Source: Chrysochromulina tobinii (taxonomy: Eukaryota > Haptophyta > Prymnesiales > Chrysochromulinaceae). From it: a stretch of DNA of 24,382 bases. How positions within the stretch are numbered: the stretch's first letter is position 1; every line of letters starts with the position of its first letter. The stretch is from contig JWZX01001239.1 of NCBI GenBank assembly GCA_001275005.1, positions 1 through 24,382 of the forward strand, read 5' to 3'. Made by a program: the position numbers and the translations under genes. This document shows positions 1 to 8,293 of the stretch, piece by piece. Below the pieces are notes generated by a model, which was given only the letters and a program-made list of their open reading frames with translations, made no database searches and was not told the DNA's origin.

Positions 1-60
1 CGCCGCCGCCGCCGCCGCCGCCGCCGCTGCCGCCACCGCCGCCGCCGCCGCCGCCGCCTG
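1..60. repeat. CGC/GGC trinucleotide repeat
   Basis: A nearly uninterrupted trinucleotide run at the left edge, broken only by single substitutions (ctg, cac). On the minus strand it lies in frame with the gene starting at 751 and encodes poly-glycine with one serine. Length variation among strains or assembly collapse is likely. Confidence 0.9.
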
Positions 61-751
61 TATAGCAAGCGCCACTCTCGTCCCACTCTTCGCCCTCGCC
101 CTCGCCCTCGCCTTCGATGCCCTTGCTGCTGCTGCCCCCTGAGCTTCGGTGCGACAGCTTGGTGACGCACTTCATCGGTGTCGTGACAACTGAGAGGCCG
201 GGTTCGTGTAGCAGCAGGTTGGTATCGATGGGCGAAACGCGGATTCGGAAGCGCTGCTTGTCACGGTGCGACGACAGCGAAGTAATACGCAACTTGAAGA
301 GCGCGATGCCCTGCATGGCCACCACTTCTGTCTTGCCGACGAGCAGTGGCTCGCATGTTGCGAGCTGCTCGACAAGCTGGCCGTTCTCATAGAGCAACTC
401 TGCCTTGAGTGGCAGCTCCGCGTCCCGCCTACCAACTCGTGCGTCGAGCACCCCGATTTTTAGAGTGAAGTGCCGCAGGTTGGAGACCACCATCTCCTTC
501 TCCTCCTCACCGTTGGCCTTTGTGTGGGCATCGATGCGGTGCACAGTGTGGTCAAGGATCTGCAGGTGGCGACCGGGGCCGGGCAGCGCCGGGACCGTAT
601 TCACGAGGCTGCGCATGGCGGCAACGCCGCCCGTCGCGCCGGCCAGGAGGCCCGCCGCCGTCATGCCCGACATGGAGAGGCCCATAGCCTGGTACTCGGT
701 GTCAGAATATGGCACGCCGTAACTCGCGCCGTGTACTTCTTGAGACGGCAT
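1..751 (-). CDS. Unrecognised protein with poly-glycine tail, 3' end beyond the window
   Basis: An open frame runs on the minus strand from an ATG at 751 off the left edge: 250 codons without a stop. The protein starts MPSQEVHGASYGVPYSDTEY. Residues about 20-50 are Ala/Gly/Met-rich. Residues about 65-205 look like a folded, strand-rich domain containing ELPLKAELLYENGQ, then GIALFKLRITSLSSH and KQRFRIRVSPID. It then turns acidic (repeated Glu-Gly) and ends in about 18 Gly/Ser codons at the window edge. Alternating hydrophobic and basic strands with a conserved-looking SSH-x3-QRFRIRV segment suggest an Ig-like or other beta-sandwich fold, perhaps of a DNA-binding type, but that is a guess; I do not recognise the family. 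Amino-acid order and lack of stops make it a real gene. It is divergent from the cNBD gene, with 284 bp between the start codons. Confidence 0.65.
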   Translation of the reverse strand, partial: MPSQEVHGASYGVPYSDTEYQAMGLSMSGMTAAGLLAGATGGVAAMRSLVNTVPALPGPGRHLQILDHTVHRIDAHTKANGEEEKEMVVSNLRHFTLKIGVLDARVGRRDAELPLKAELLYENGQLVEQLATCEPLLVGKTEVVAMQGIALFKLRITSLSSHRDKQRFRIRVSPIDTNLLLHEPGLSVVTTPMKCVTKLSHRSSGGSSSKGIEGEGEGEGEEWDESGACYTGGGGGGGGGGSGGGGGGGG

Positions 752-1035
752 CTCGGGGCGCGAGAGAAATGCTGCGTCAGCGAGAGCGTTCATACTCGAC
801 GTCGCGGCGTACAAAGAGGCCCCGCCGTCTAACACGAAGACGACAAAGGAGCCCTGAGGCTATGGAGCGAGAACATACCCGGAAAAAGCCCGTCGCACTT
901 CCACAGAAAGTTCTCTCATGGGGAGAGCGAAAGTATCCATGTCCCTTGGACCGAAACTCCTATTCCGCTTGAAGACCGGAATGGAAAAGCTGGATTATCC
1001 GGATAGCGCACTGCGAAACCGGTTCGTCCCGCGGA

Positions 1036-2700
1036 ATGGCGTCTACTAGTAGGTTTGAGCTACAGCCGATAAGCGTGAAGCTCGCACGCCCGAGCTCTGC
1101 GCCCGCGCTGACGGCCATGCTCACTCGGAAGCTCAGTACCAACGAGCTTCTCACGCCGACACTCTTCAATCAGCATCCGCGTGCGCAACTGCTGGGCATA
1201 GTGCCATCGTCCCCTTCACTCGGTGCATTCAACGGCCACCGTGCACTGCGAGCGTCTCTCACGCGTGCGTCGAAGGCGCTGAACCATGGACAGCCCGCCT
1301 TTTCGCTGCTCGACCATGCTACGGCCGGTTCACAGCTTGTGCTCGAGGCAACTCGACCAGGCCACCAGACAGCTGCAGCACTCCCTCGCGCGACGACGGC
1401 GGAGCAGCCTCCCGACGACGAGGCAAAGGCGAGCAGTGCTGTGAAGCTCGCGACGAGGATCTATTATGAGGGATGTCTGCTTCACGAGCCGATGCCGGTC
1501 CTGCTGCCAACCATCGTGCGACTGTGAGAAGCCACGAGGCGAACTACCCCTCATGCGATGCTGCAGCTGTGATCGGCCCTGATGCTTCGTCTCGAATCTC
1601 TCGTGCCTCGCAGGCTGAGCGCCTTGCCACTGCTCCGTGGCGTTTCCGAGGCCGATATTGCAGCTCTCGCTGGCATGGCCGTCATACGTGTGGGTGACCG
1701 CTATCAGAGGCTCTACTGTGAAGGTAACGCGCTGCAAACCGATGGAGGTGACATCCACGTGGTGCTACACGGTACGCTCGAGTGCTCGCCCGGGGCTACG
1801 TTGGAGCTACAAAAGGGCGATCATGCCATGAAAGTGCAGGCGGCCGACTGCGCTGGGGCGGAGATGCTCGCATGTCCGGTCGAAGCGCGGCCTCTGCTTG
1901 CCAGATCGCACACGGCCTTGTGGGCCACCAATGGTGTCGAGCTGACGCTCCCATTTCGCGCGATCGACGCGCTCACGCTCGATGCCAACGTGCTCCGTTG
2001 CCTCGAGACCACCCTCTGCGCGCAGCTGCTAGCTCCGCTCCTGCCCGATAAATTCGCTCGCGTGCCCCCCACGGCTGCCGTGGCACAGCTCGCCTCGGCA
2101 GCGCGCCTTGTTTGGCGAGAGCCCGGCGAGCTCCTCTTTCGGCGAGGCACGCGCCCAGAGAGTCTGCTCTTCCTCGTCGGTGGGGCCGTTGAAATCCGAC
2201 CCGTCGCGCCAGATTACCCGACCGTTAGGCGTGAGCTCGGGCCTCTCTGCGCATCAGAGTTGCTGTCGAACGGTCAGTACAGCGTCGATGCGAGCGTGAG
2301 CTCGTCACACTCCGCATTGCTCGTGGAGGTCCCGGGGATCGAGGCCATCAACATCTTGTCAAGCCAGACAGTACTGCGACAGTGCATTGCAAGCCATGAT
2401 GTGCGGCTCAAACTGGCAGACAGCACCTCTGCACCCTTCCAGCGCGCGCTCCCGAAGCCGGACACGGCGCCACACACCGCGCGCGGAGGGAGCGCCAGTG
2501 CGCCTGCGCTGGTTCGGCCAGCCTCCGCCGGGCCCGCAGCGAACGCGCAGCTCGTACTCGACACAGCGCAGACGACACCAGACTGGTGGCATTCACGTGG
2601 CGAGGCGAAGAAGCGCGTGGCGCTGCTGGAAACTGCCAGCAGCCGCAAGGGCGAGGATGCCGAGATGCCTTGGACATATGTCATCTCCAAGGCACGGTGA
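1036..2700 (+). CDS. Protein with two cyclic-nucleotide-binding-like domains (2 exons)
   Basis: Proposed exons are 1036-1523 and 1614-2700, giving 524 aa. The first frame stops at 1525, but a GT donor at 1524 and an AG at 1612-1613 join it in frame (phase 2) to the second, so that LLPTIVR leads into LSALPLLRGVSEADIAAL, a typical lead-in helix of a cNMP-binding domain. Residues about 1-160 are low complexity (Ser/Pro/Ala). The first cNBD-like fold (about 165-290) keeps a Glu (GAEML) and an Arg (ARSHT) where the phosphate-binding cassette would be. The second (about 335-430) has the beta-roll (GELLFRRGTRPESLLFLVGGAVEI), but its cassette reads LCASELLSNGQYSVDASV, without the phosphate-binding Arg, so it probably binds no nucleotide. 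No kinase or channel domain is present. A regulatory or scaffold role is inferred. An unspliced start at 1582 is the alternative. Confidence 0.7.
1524..1613 (+). other. Intron in the cNBD gene (90 bp)
   Basis: Donor GTGAGA, acceptor CTCGCAG, phase 2, with a branch-like CTGAT at 1579-1583, 31 nt before the acceptor. Splicing removes an in-frame stop and joins the two reading frames without changing frame. Confidence 0.7.
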
Positions 2701-3543
2701 CGCCGGGGAAAGCCGCGCCGGGTCACTGCTAAGTGCAATAAGTGTGATCGCATGATCGGACTCGCCGCGCGGAGCGTGCAGAGCGATTGCCATCCCAGGG
2801 CACTCAGAATAACCGCCGCGCTGAGGCTACATCAACGGCGTACGTCGTCGACGCAAAAGGCATTAAGCGAGAACAAGGCCAGAAGGTAGCGCAGAAGGCC
2901 GCTGTCTCGACGTCCCGCTCCCGGAACGCGAGAACGCGAATCCGCATTGGAGTGACACCGTGAAAGATTCAGAGAGAGAGACAAGCGCGGTTCGGAACGA
3001 GCAAGCGCGTGCCGCGCGTCGCCGCAGTATACGTCGGAAACACGTCGTACGTCGTGTTTATTATAGTTTATACGCGTCGTTGCGAACTATATACAGGCCG
3101 TCTCCGCGAAGCAACTACATGATACGACGGTCGCTGTGTGACCCGCGATGCGTATCGGGCGGCGCGGGACGGGTACCCACGACGACGGGATGCGCGAGAC
3201 GCGTGACGAGGCCGACGGAGGCGGGAGGCGCGTCCCGCCGCGGCGGCACCGCCGCCGGGACGGTCGCGCTCGACGTGCCGGAACGGCTTGATCTTGATCT
3301 TCGCCCGTGGTAACCGGCGCGCCCTGCCATCTCCGTACCAACCGCGTACGCGTCCGCCGTGACACACTCCTTCAGCGCAGAGGGGCGCGGGCGAAAGTTC
3401 AAAGTAACGGTCCGCACTCTCGGTCTGAAGGCGACTTGGTGATGCGTGCGAGAACTCGGGCCATAAATAGCGGGCTACAAAAAGCGCACCGAGCACTTAG
3501 GGGATGTGCGTCCTTCACCACGTTTGGCTGATCACCGACCAGG
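2701..3543. other. Convergent intergenic spacer with an AT-rich core and a GC-rich flank
   Basis: This lies between the stop of the cNBD gene and the stop of HRD1, so it holds two 3' UTRs. No frame in it has convincing protein character. An AT-rich patch at about 3055-3125 (tttattatagtttatac, actatatacagg) is followed by a very GC-rich stretch at about 3130-3300. No RNA gene was recognised. AATAA at 2737-2741 might be a polyadenylation signal for the plus-strand gene, but the signal used by this organism is unknown. Confidence 0.5.
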
Positions 3544-5909
3544 TCAGTCAAGCGGTGGCGAAGCGTCCGGCAAGCTGCCGGCTGATGACCCAAGGCGCTC
3601 AAGGCGCCGGCGCCGGAGCTCCTCGCGCTCGCCGGATCTCGAAGGAGAGATAGGTGTCGATGCTTCCGGCGCTGCCGCAAAAGAAGATTGGGCGCCAGCA
3701 TCGCTCATACTGCTCGCGCTCCGTCGAGGTGGCGTCGAATGCACAGCATCGCTCGTGCTGCAGGCGCAGCTGGCAGAGCAAGGCCCGCCCACAGATGAGC
3801 CCGCTGCCCCCCCCACTTGAGGAGGGCTGCCCACCGCAAATACGGGCGAAGCCGGCGCAATGGCTGCGGGGGGCGACCTTAATGCTGACGGCACTGGGGT
3901 CGGAGCCGAGCCGCTCACAGGCGGCGTGATCGCGTCCAGACATTGCTGCAGCCACGCGATCTGAGCTTGCAGATAGGCAGCTGTCGCCGACGTTGCCGGC
4001 GGTGCCTGTAGCCCCGCTGGTAAGAAGAAGGGAGAGGCGAAGAGGTTGGGCGCGAGCCCTGGCGGCAATATGCCTGGCGGGAGTACGCCTGCCGGGATGC
4101 CAGGCAGTATGCCCATCCCAAGGCCGCCGATGCCGCCGCCGAAGCCGCCGCCGAAGCCAGCGCCCATCGGGCTTCCAAAGCCTCCCATCGCCATGTGCGG
4201 CATGTTTGGCGGCGCGGTGGTGATTCCGCCCACGGTGAAGGGCGCGAACGGAGGCGCCCCCATGGCCGCCGTTGGCGTGCCCATGGATGGCACGTTCCCA
4301 GGCATCATGCCTACACCCAAGCCTGCACCCGCACCGCCGTCGGCACCTGGCCAGTGAGCACCACCGAATGGGACGCCACCCAGTACGCCGCCCATGAAGG
4401 GCATCCCAGCGGGCGGTGGCATCCCGCCGAAGAGCGGCGCACCGGCTGCGACGGAGGCCGCCGCGCCCGCAGGGTTGTTCACAGACGGAAAGGCCTGCGG
4501 GATGGCTGGTAAACCCATGCCGCGCGGCGGCGTTCCCAACAAGACAGCTGGGTCTGCAGGCTGCCCCAGGAAGGGCTCGGCCACTGCGCGCAGTGGCGCA
4601 GCGGCTGTGGCCGCGGCTGCTGCCGCCGCCGAGGCATTGGCAGCGGCGGTGGCATCTTGAGGATGGGCGTGAGGATGGGCTTGAGGATGCGCGTCGGCCG
4701 CGTTGTTGGCTGCTCGACCAGCGGCGGCCGCTGCACCAGCTGCTGTCGGTCGCTCGTCCGGCGTCTCGATGGGGGCACGACATGTCGGGCAAGTCTGCTG
4801 GCGCTCGAGCCACGAGCGCAGGCAGTGGAAGTGGAAGATGTGGCCGCACGCGAGCTTCTTGCCCGAGTCGATATGCTCACGGCAGATGATGCAGATGCGG
4901 TCGGTGCGTTCGAGCTCCTCCTCGGTCGCGTCGGGGAATCGCTCGTGCATGTTGTGCGCGATGCGCCGGTAGCGGATAAAGTCGGCCACGCGCGTTCTGA
5001 AGGAGCGGATGGTGAGGTACAGGTCGCGCATGATGTGCAGCGGCAATCCGTAGTACGTGCAGATGAGCACGAAGAAGGCGAGGTACACGAGCATGTGGAA
5101 GAGATCGGTTACCAGTTCGAGGTAGAACAGGTAGACTCCCTTGTCGTCCCACCGGCCGCCCAGGCGCAGATCGTTGACGTGCAGCGCGTACTTGGAGAAA
5201 GTTGAGCACACAGTCGACGCCAGGATTAGGTACTCGAATGCGAAGAGGAGCAGCACTGAGGGGCCGCGCTGGAGCGACGTGCCAATCGCGTGGTGGAGGA
5301 AAGCGCAGTCGAGAGTGAAGAGCAGCGCCATTAGGCAGAGCATGCGCGCGTGCGTCGCGTAAGACGTGGCCGGGCTCTGCTCCATGTACGAGACACGGTC
5401 CTGCATGAGCCAATGGAAGATCTTGAGGAAGAGCAGAGCGGTGAAGAGTGCCACGAAGCGGAAGTTGAGCTCCTCGCGAAAGATCGTCATGGCAAGGCAC
5501 GTCTCCGTGATCGCGTACCACGAGCGCTCGTACAGTGATTCCACCTCAGCATCACGAAGCCGGCCGAAGAAGAGCCGTTTACACAGCTTGCCAAACAGGA
5601 AGGTGATGACGAGCGCCTCGTTTCCGAGCACCATCAGCGAAACCTTGGAGGAGGTGAGGTGTATGACCTGCATGGGACACGCTGTCAGTGCGCTTTGCTG
5701 CCGCAGGCAGAGAGGGTGCAGAGGAGGCGGCAGAAGCCTTGAAAGCGCCAGACCAGGCTGGCTGCATGGCCAACAGCAAATTGCGAAAGATCGATGCAGC
5801 TGGCCCTGCGCACCGTCGGGTAGAATTGCCGGCGCTGCTCGTGCGCGTGGTAGCAGACCATGACGAGTAGCGCCGTGGACGCCGTGGCATACGCGGAGAA
5901 AGACTGCAT
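3544..5909 (-). CDS. HRD1: HRD1/synoviolin, ER membrane RING-H2 E3 ubiquitin ligase (2 exons)
   Basis: HRD1 is the ERAD ligase that ubiquitinates misfolded proteins retrotranslocated from the ER. Exons are 5909-5814 and 5667-3544, giving 739 aa. Exon 1 supplies the first membrane helix and HEQRRQFYPT; exon 2 continues VIHLTSSKVSLMVLG, matching the family pattern QFYPTVVYLTKSS. Further diagnostic blocks are LFFGRLRDAEVESLYERSWY, FRFVALFTALLFLKIFHWL and QDRVSYMEQSP. Multiple membrane helices lie before residue 250. The RING-H2 has C291, C294, C306, H308, H311, C314, C325 and C328. The tail (about 335-739) is Ala-, then Gly/Met/Pro-rich, with a helix (AYLQAQIAWLQQCLDAI) and the family's terminal basic motif EELRRRRLERL. 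The first ATG is at 5909; the frame extends upstream without another ATG. It is divergent from the SNARE gene, 125 bp away. Confidence 0.97.
5668..5813 (-). other. Intron in HRD1 (146 bp)
   Basis: Donor GTGCGC directly after the ACG of QFYPT, acceptor CATGCAG, phase 0. CACTGAC (5690-5684), 17 nt before the acceptor, is a good branch-site candidate, preceded by a pyrimidine-rich stretch. The joint restores the family sequence exactly. Confidence 0.9.
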
Positions 5910-6034
5910 CGCAGACGCGTAGTTGCGCACGCACGTTCACATGCATGTTTTCGGCAAAGTTCACATGTGTGATTTCACGTCGAGAAGTTCACGCGACATA
6001 AACAGCTCTGTTGTTCGAAGTTTGGCGGACTCGA
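5910..6034. promoter_or_regulatory. Probable bidirectional promoter, HRD1 / SNARE
   Basis: Only 125 bp separate the two start codons, so both promoters and 5' UTRs must lie here or overlap the genes. GTTCAC occurs three times in the same orientation (5935-5940, 5959-5964, 5987-5992); the first two extend to GTTCACATG. No TATA box is evident. Confidence 0.5.
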
Positions 6035-6655
6035 ATGTCTGCTCGACCGGCTCCTGCGGCCACACCGCACGAGACCATGAGTACGGCACAGCTCCAGCAC
6101 GAGCTCGACGAAATCCAGGCGCGCATCGACGCGAGCACCACGCGCATGGTTCGAACGGCCCACGAGGCCTCGGCGTGTGGCGCCGCAACTCTCTGTGAGC
6201 TCAACCTGCAGGGAGATGTGCTCAGGCGCGTCCGTGCCGACCAGCAGGTAATAGAAGACAATCTTGCGACCTCCGACCGTCTGCTCCGTGGGCTGGAGTC
6301 GTGGCGCGGCGCTGCAACTAATGCATTCTCTAGTTGGTGGTATGGTGAAGACAGCACAAGCAGCAGTGGTGGCGGCGGCGGTCAGGATGGTGCGGCGCAG
6401 GCCATTGCTGCGCCTGACATTCGCAGCTCGACGACCCGGGCAAATGTCGCCCCATCGTCCGCCACTGCAGGCCGCGACGGCTCACTCTCAGAGCTCTCCA
6501 GTATCGTCTCTGGCCTGTGTGCACAGGCGAACGCGATGAATGCGGAGATTTCGACCCATTGTGCCACCATCGATGCCGCATTGATGACCGCTGACGCGCA
6601 GTCGATGCACATTCAGCGTAACACGCAGAGGACGAGGGTAGCCGGTGGCAGATGA
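6035..6655 (+). CDS. SNAP-25/SNAP33-type Qbc-SNARE
   Basis: Qbc-SNAREs give two of the four helices of a membrane-fusion SNARE bundle. The protein is 206 aa and soluble, without a membrane segment. SN1 (about residues 30-95) contains CGAATLCELNLQGDVLRRV, matching the family pattern around its zero-layer Gln (LDEQGEQLDRV). A Ser/Gly-rich linker follows, lacking the Cys cluster that palmitoylates animal SNAP-25. SN2 (about 151-203) aligns with SNAP-25 SN2 without gaps as I recall it (ELSSIVSGL, MNAEIST, IDAAL, TADAQ, QRTR), but the zero-layer Gln position is His175 (codon 6557-6559). The first ATG is 6035; another in-frame ATG follows at 6077. Assignment rests on the heptad pattern of both helices, since sequence identity is modest. 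It is divergent from HRD1. Confidence 0.83.
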   Translation: MSARPAPAATPHETMSTAQLQHELDEIQARIDASTTRMVRTAHEASACGAATLCELNLQGDVLRRVRADQQVIEDNLATSDRLLRGLESWRGAATNAFSSWWYGEDSTSSSGGGGGQDGAAQAIAAPDIRSSTTRANVAPSSATAGRDGSLSELSSIVSGLCAQANAMNAEISTHCATIDAALMTADAQSMHIQRNTQRTRVAGGR

Positions 6656-7133
6656 ATCGCATGCTCAACAAACCGCCGCGCTACTCGGGGCAGCATACAA
6701 TATTAGAGAGTCTCTCGTCTGTTTCGGTGACAGGCACGACTGTTTTCAACTGTGACAGTTGGCGCCTACTTGGGAACCGCAAGCTCCGGCTCACAGCCGT
6801 TTCACGCAGAGCTGGTTTTGTGAACTATGATACCCGGAGACACTTTGTTTAGTTGGCCGAGACGGGGGCGAGAGTCAGTTCCTCAGAGCTCACGAGGTCA
6901 GCGAGGGTCAGGGTGTTGACCCTGGGGGTGTACCTCGCATTCCGAGGTACATTCTCCAGTTTCATGTGTTGCAGGACTACAATTGTATTGCAGGCGATTT
7001 GTGCCGAGGTGACCGAGTTCCTCGTGTTCACACGCAGAGTTCTGACGGTTTCGACCCTGGGACGCAGGAGCATTGCGGGCTCCTGGCTCCTGCGGACCCG
7101 GCGGGCCAACCACGTTGATCTTGCATTGTCAAA
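6656..7133 (+). other. Spacer between SNARE and phytoene synthase with several perfect hairpins
   Basis: This holds the 3' UTR of the SNARE gene and the promoter and leader of phytoene synthase. Visible structure: CAACTG-TGA-CAGTTG at 6747-6761; a 7-bp stem AGGGTCA/TGACCCT at 6904-6923; and a 9-bp perfect stem TGTACCTCG/CGAGGTACA with a 5-nt loop at 6929-6951. GTTCAC, also seen in the HRD1/SNARE promoter, occurs at 7026. No convincing coding segment was found. Confidence 0.55.
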
Positions 7134-8147
7134 ATGGTGTTTGCATTCGTCTCGGCAACACTATTGGCCGCGCTGCATCCAGGTTGGCCCGTAAAGGACC
7201 CAAAGATTGCCGCCTCAGAAGCGGCGGTCACCAATCTGATGAAGGCGAGCGACCCGTTGCTGCTCTGGGTTCGGCAGCTGCTGCCAGAAAGAAGGCGAGC
7301 AAGTGCTAGTGCCCTGTATGCCTGGTGCCGGCGCCTGGATGAGATTGTGGATGCGCCCGCCGCGTCTGTCACGCGCTGCAAAAAGTCGCAACAGCTCAGC
7401 GACTGGGCACAACGGCTGGACGAGTTGTGGGCTGGTGTGCCGCGAGACGATCTGGATGCAGCTGTTACATTAACGATTCGCAGGGAGCCGGCGCTGACGC
7501 GGCAGCCGTTTGACGCCATGCTCGCTGGCATGCGCATGGACGCGACTAGCGAGAACTTGCGCTTCGAGCATTTTCGTGACCAGGCCAACAATGAGACCAG
7601 CTTGCTATTTTATTGCTACCGTGTCGCGGGTACGGTTGGCGAGATGCTCCTGCCAGTACTGGGCCTCGACGAATGCGATGTGCGCGATGAGGCGATCGCA
7701 CTCGGATGCGCCATCCAGCTCTTGAATATAATGCGCGACTGTGCCGACGATCTGAACACGCGCGGGCGGCTCTACCTCCCACTCGCGGATGCGGCGCGCG
7801 TCGGGCTGAGCGAAGCCGATCTCGAACGGATCATTCGCTCGCGCGTGCCCACCGCAGAATACCAGCGCCTCCTTCGCCTACAAGGACGTCGAGCTGCCGT
7901 GTTGCTCGCACGCGCGGAGCAGTCACTTTCCAAGCTCCCAAGCACGGCCACAGCCGTGGCAGTGGCTGTGCTCATCGAGTTGCATCGTGCACTGCTGCAG
8001 CAATTGCGAGACAGCAGCTACAATAACCTGAGCGCTCAGGCCGTGGGCTCGCGCCGCTTGCGCGTGTCGCCCGTGTGGAAGGTGCTCATCACTGCACGCA
8101 CGGCGGCCCGTGTTCTTTGGCAGCGCGTGACTGTCTCAAGCGCGTAG
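7134..8147 (+). CDS. PSY: Phytoene synthase
   Basis: It condenses two geranylgeranyl diphosphates to phytoene, the first committed step of carotenoid synthesis, normally in the plastid. The protein has 337 aa and no intron. Family signs: LPERRRASASALYAWCRRLDEIVD with the first Asp-rich motif D69-E70-x2-D73; FYCYRVAGTVGEMLLPVLGL; QLLNIMRDCADDLNTRGRLYLP with the second Asp-rich motif D202-x2-D205-D206; and a C-terminal SSYNNLSAQAVGSRRL corresponding to the usual NDYNNFTKRAYVGK region. The N-terminus is short: MVFAFVSATLLAALHP is hydrophobic and could be an ER signal peptide, as complex plastids require, but little room remains for a transit peptide. The ATG has a good context (caaaATGg). It is followed by BUB3 on the same strand, 146 bp away, as a separate gene. 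Confidence 0.95.
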   Translation: MVFAFVSATLLAALHPGWPVKDPKIAASEAAVTNLMKASDPLLLWVRQLLPERRRASASALYAWCRRLDEIVDAPAASVTRCKKSQQLSDWAQRLDELWAGVPRDDLDAAVTLTIRREPALTRQPFDAMLAGMRMDATSENLRFEHFRDQANNETSLLFYCYRVAGTVGEMLLPVLGLDECDVRDEAIALGCAIQLLNIMRDCADDLNTRGRLYLPLADAARVGLSEADLERIIRSRVPTAEYQRLLRLQGRRAAVLLARAEQSLSKLPSTATAVAVAVLIELHRALLQQLRDSSYNNLSAQAVGSRRLRVSPVWKVLITARTAARVLWQRVTVSSA

Positions 8148-8293
8148 CACCCATGGGCTCGCACGGAAACTCTTCCCTGCCTGTGTACGCAAGCTGGTAC
8201 CCGCAAGCTTGGTAGGGTGTCGTACAAGAGTCGAGCGTCGTCGCGAGCGGGTCCGAGCACTGATTCGAATCCGACCGCGCCCATAATCCGCCC

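Noticed and set aside
3599-4849. Minus-strand frame of about 416 codons overlapping HRD1, and Pro/Gly-rich plus-strand frames at 4046-4660
   Set aside because: Frame shadows of the GC-rich HRD1 tail. The true frame carries the RING and the conserved end motif.
5910-5964. Upstream extension of HRD1 reading frames to about 5930-5964
   Set aside because: The frame carrying the first helix has no ATG upstream of 5909 (5930 is GTG), and the other frame reads intron sequence unrelated to HRD1. Starting at 5909 matches the family N-terminus.
6853-7194. Open plus-strand frame ahead of PSY as a possible targeting-peptide exon
   Set aside because: It has no ATG at its start, runs in another frame than PSY, and no splice pair clearly joins it to the PSY frame. 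Kept only as a reason to check the PSY 5' end.
8262-8272. gattcgaatcc, close to the tRNA B-box consensus, between PSY and BUB3
   Set aside because: The flanking bases do not form a T stem (position 53 would be A), and no acceptor stem, D arm or A box is found at the proper distance on either strand.
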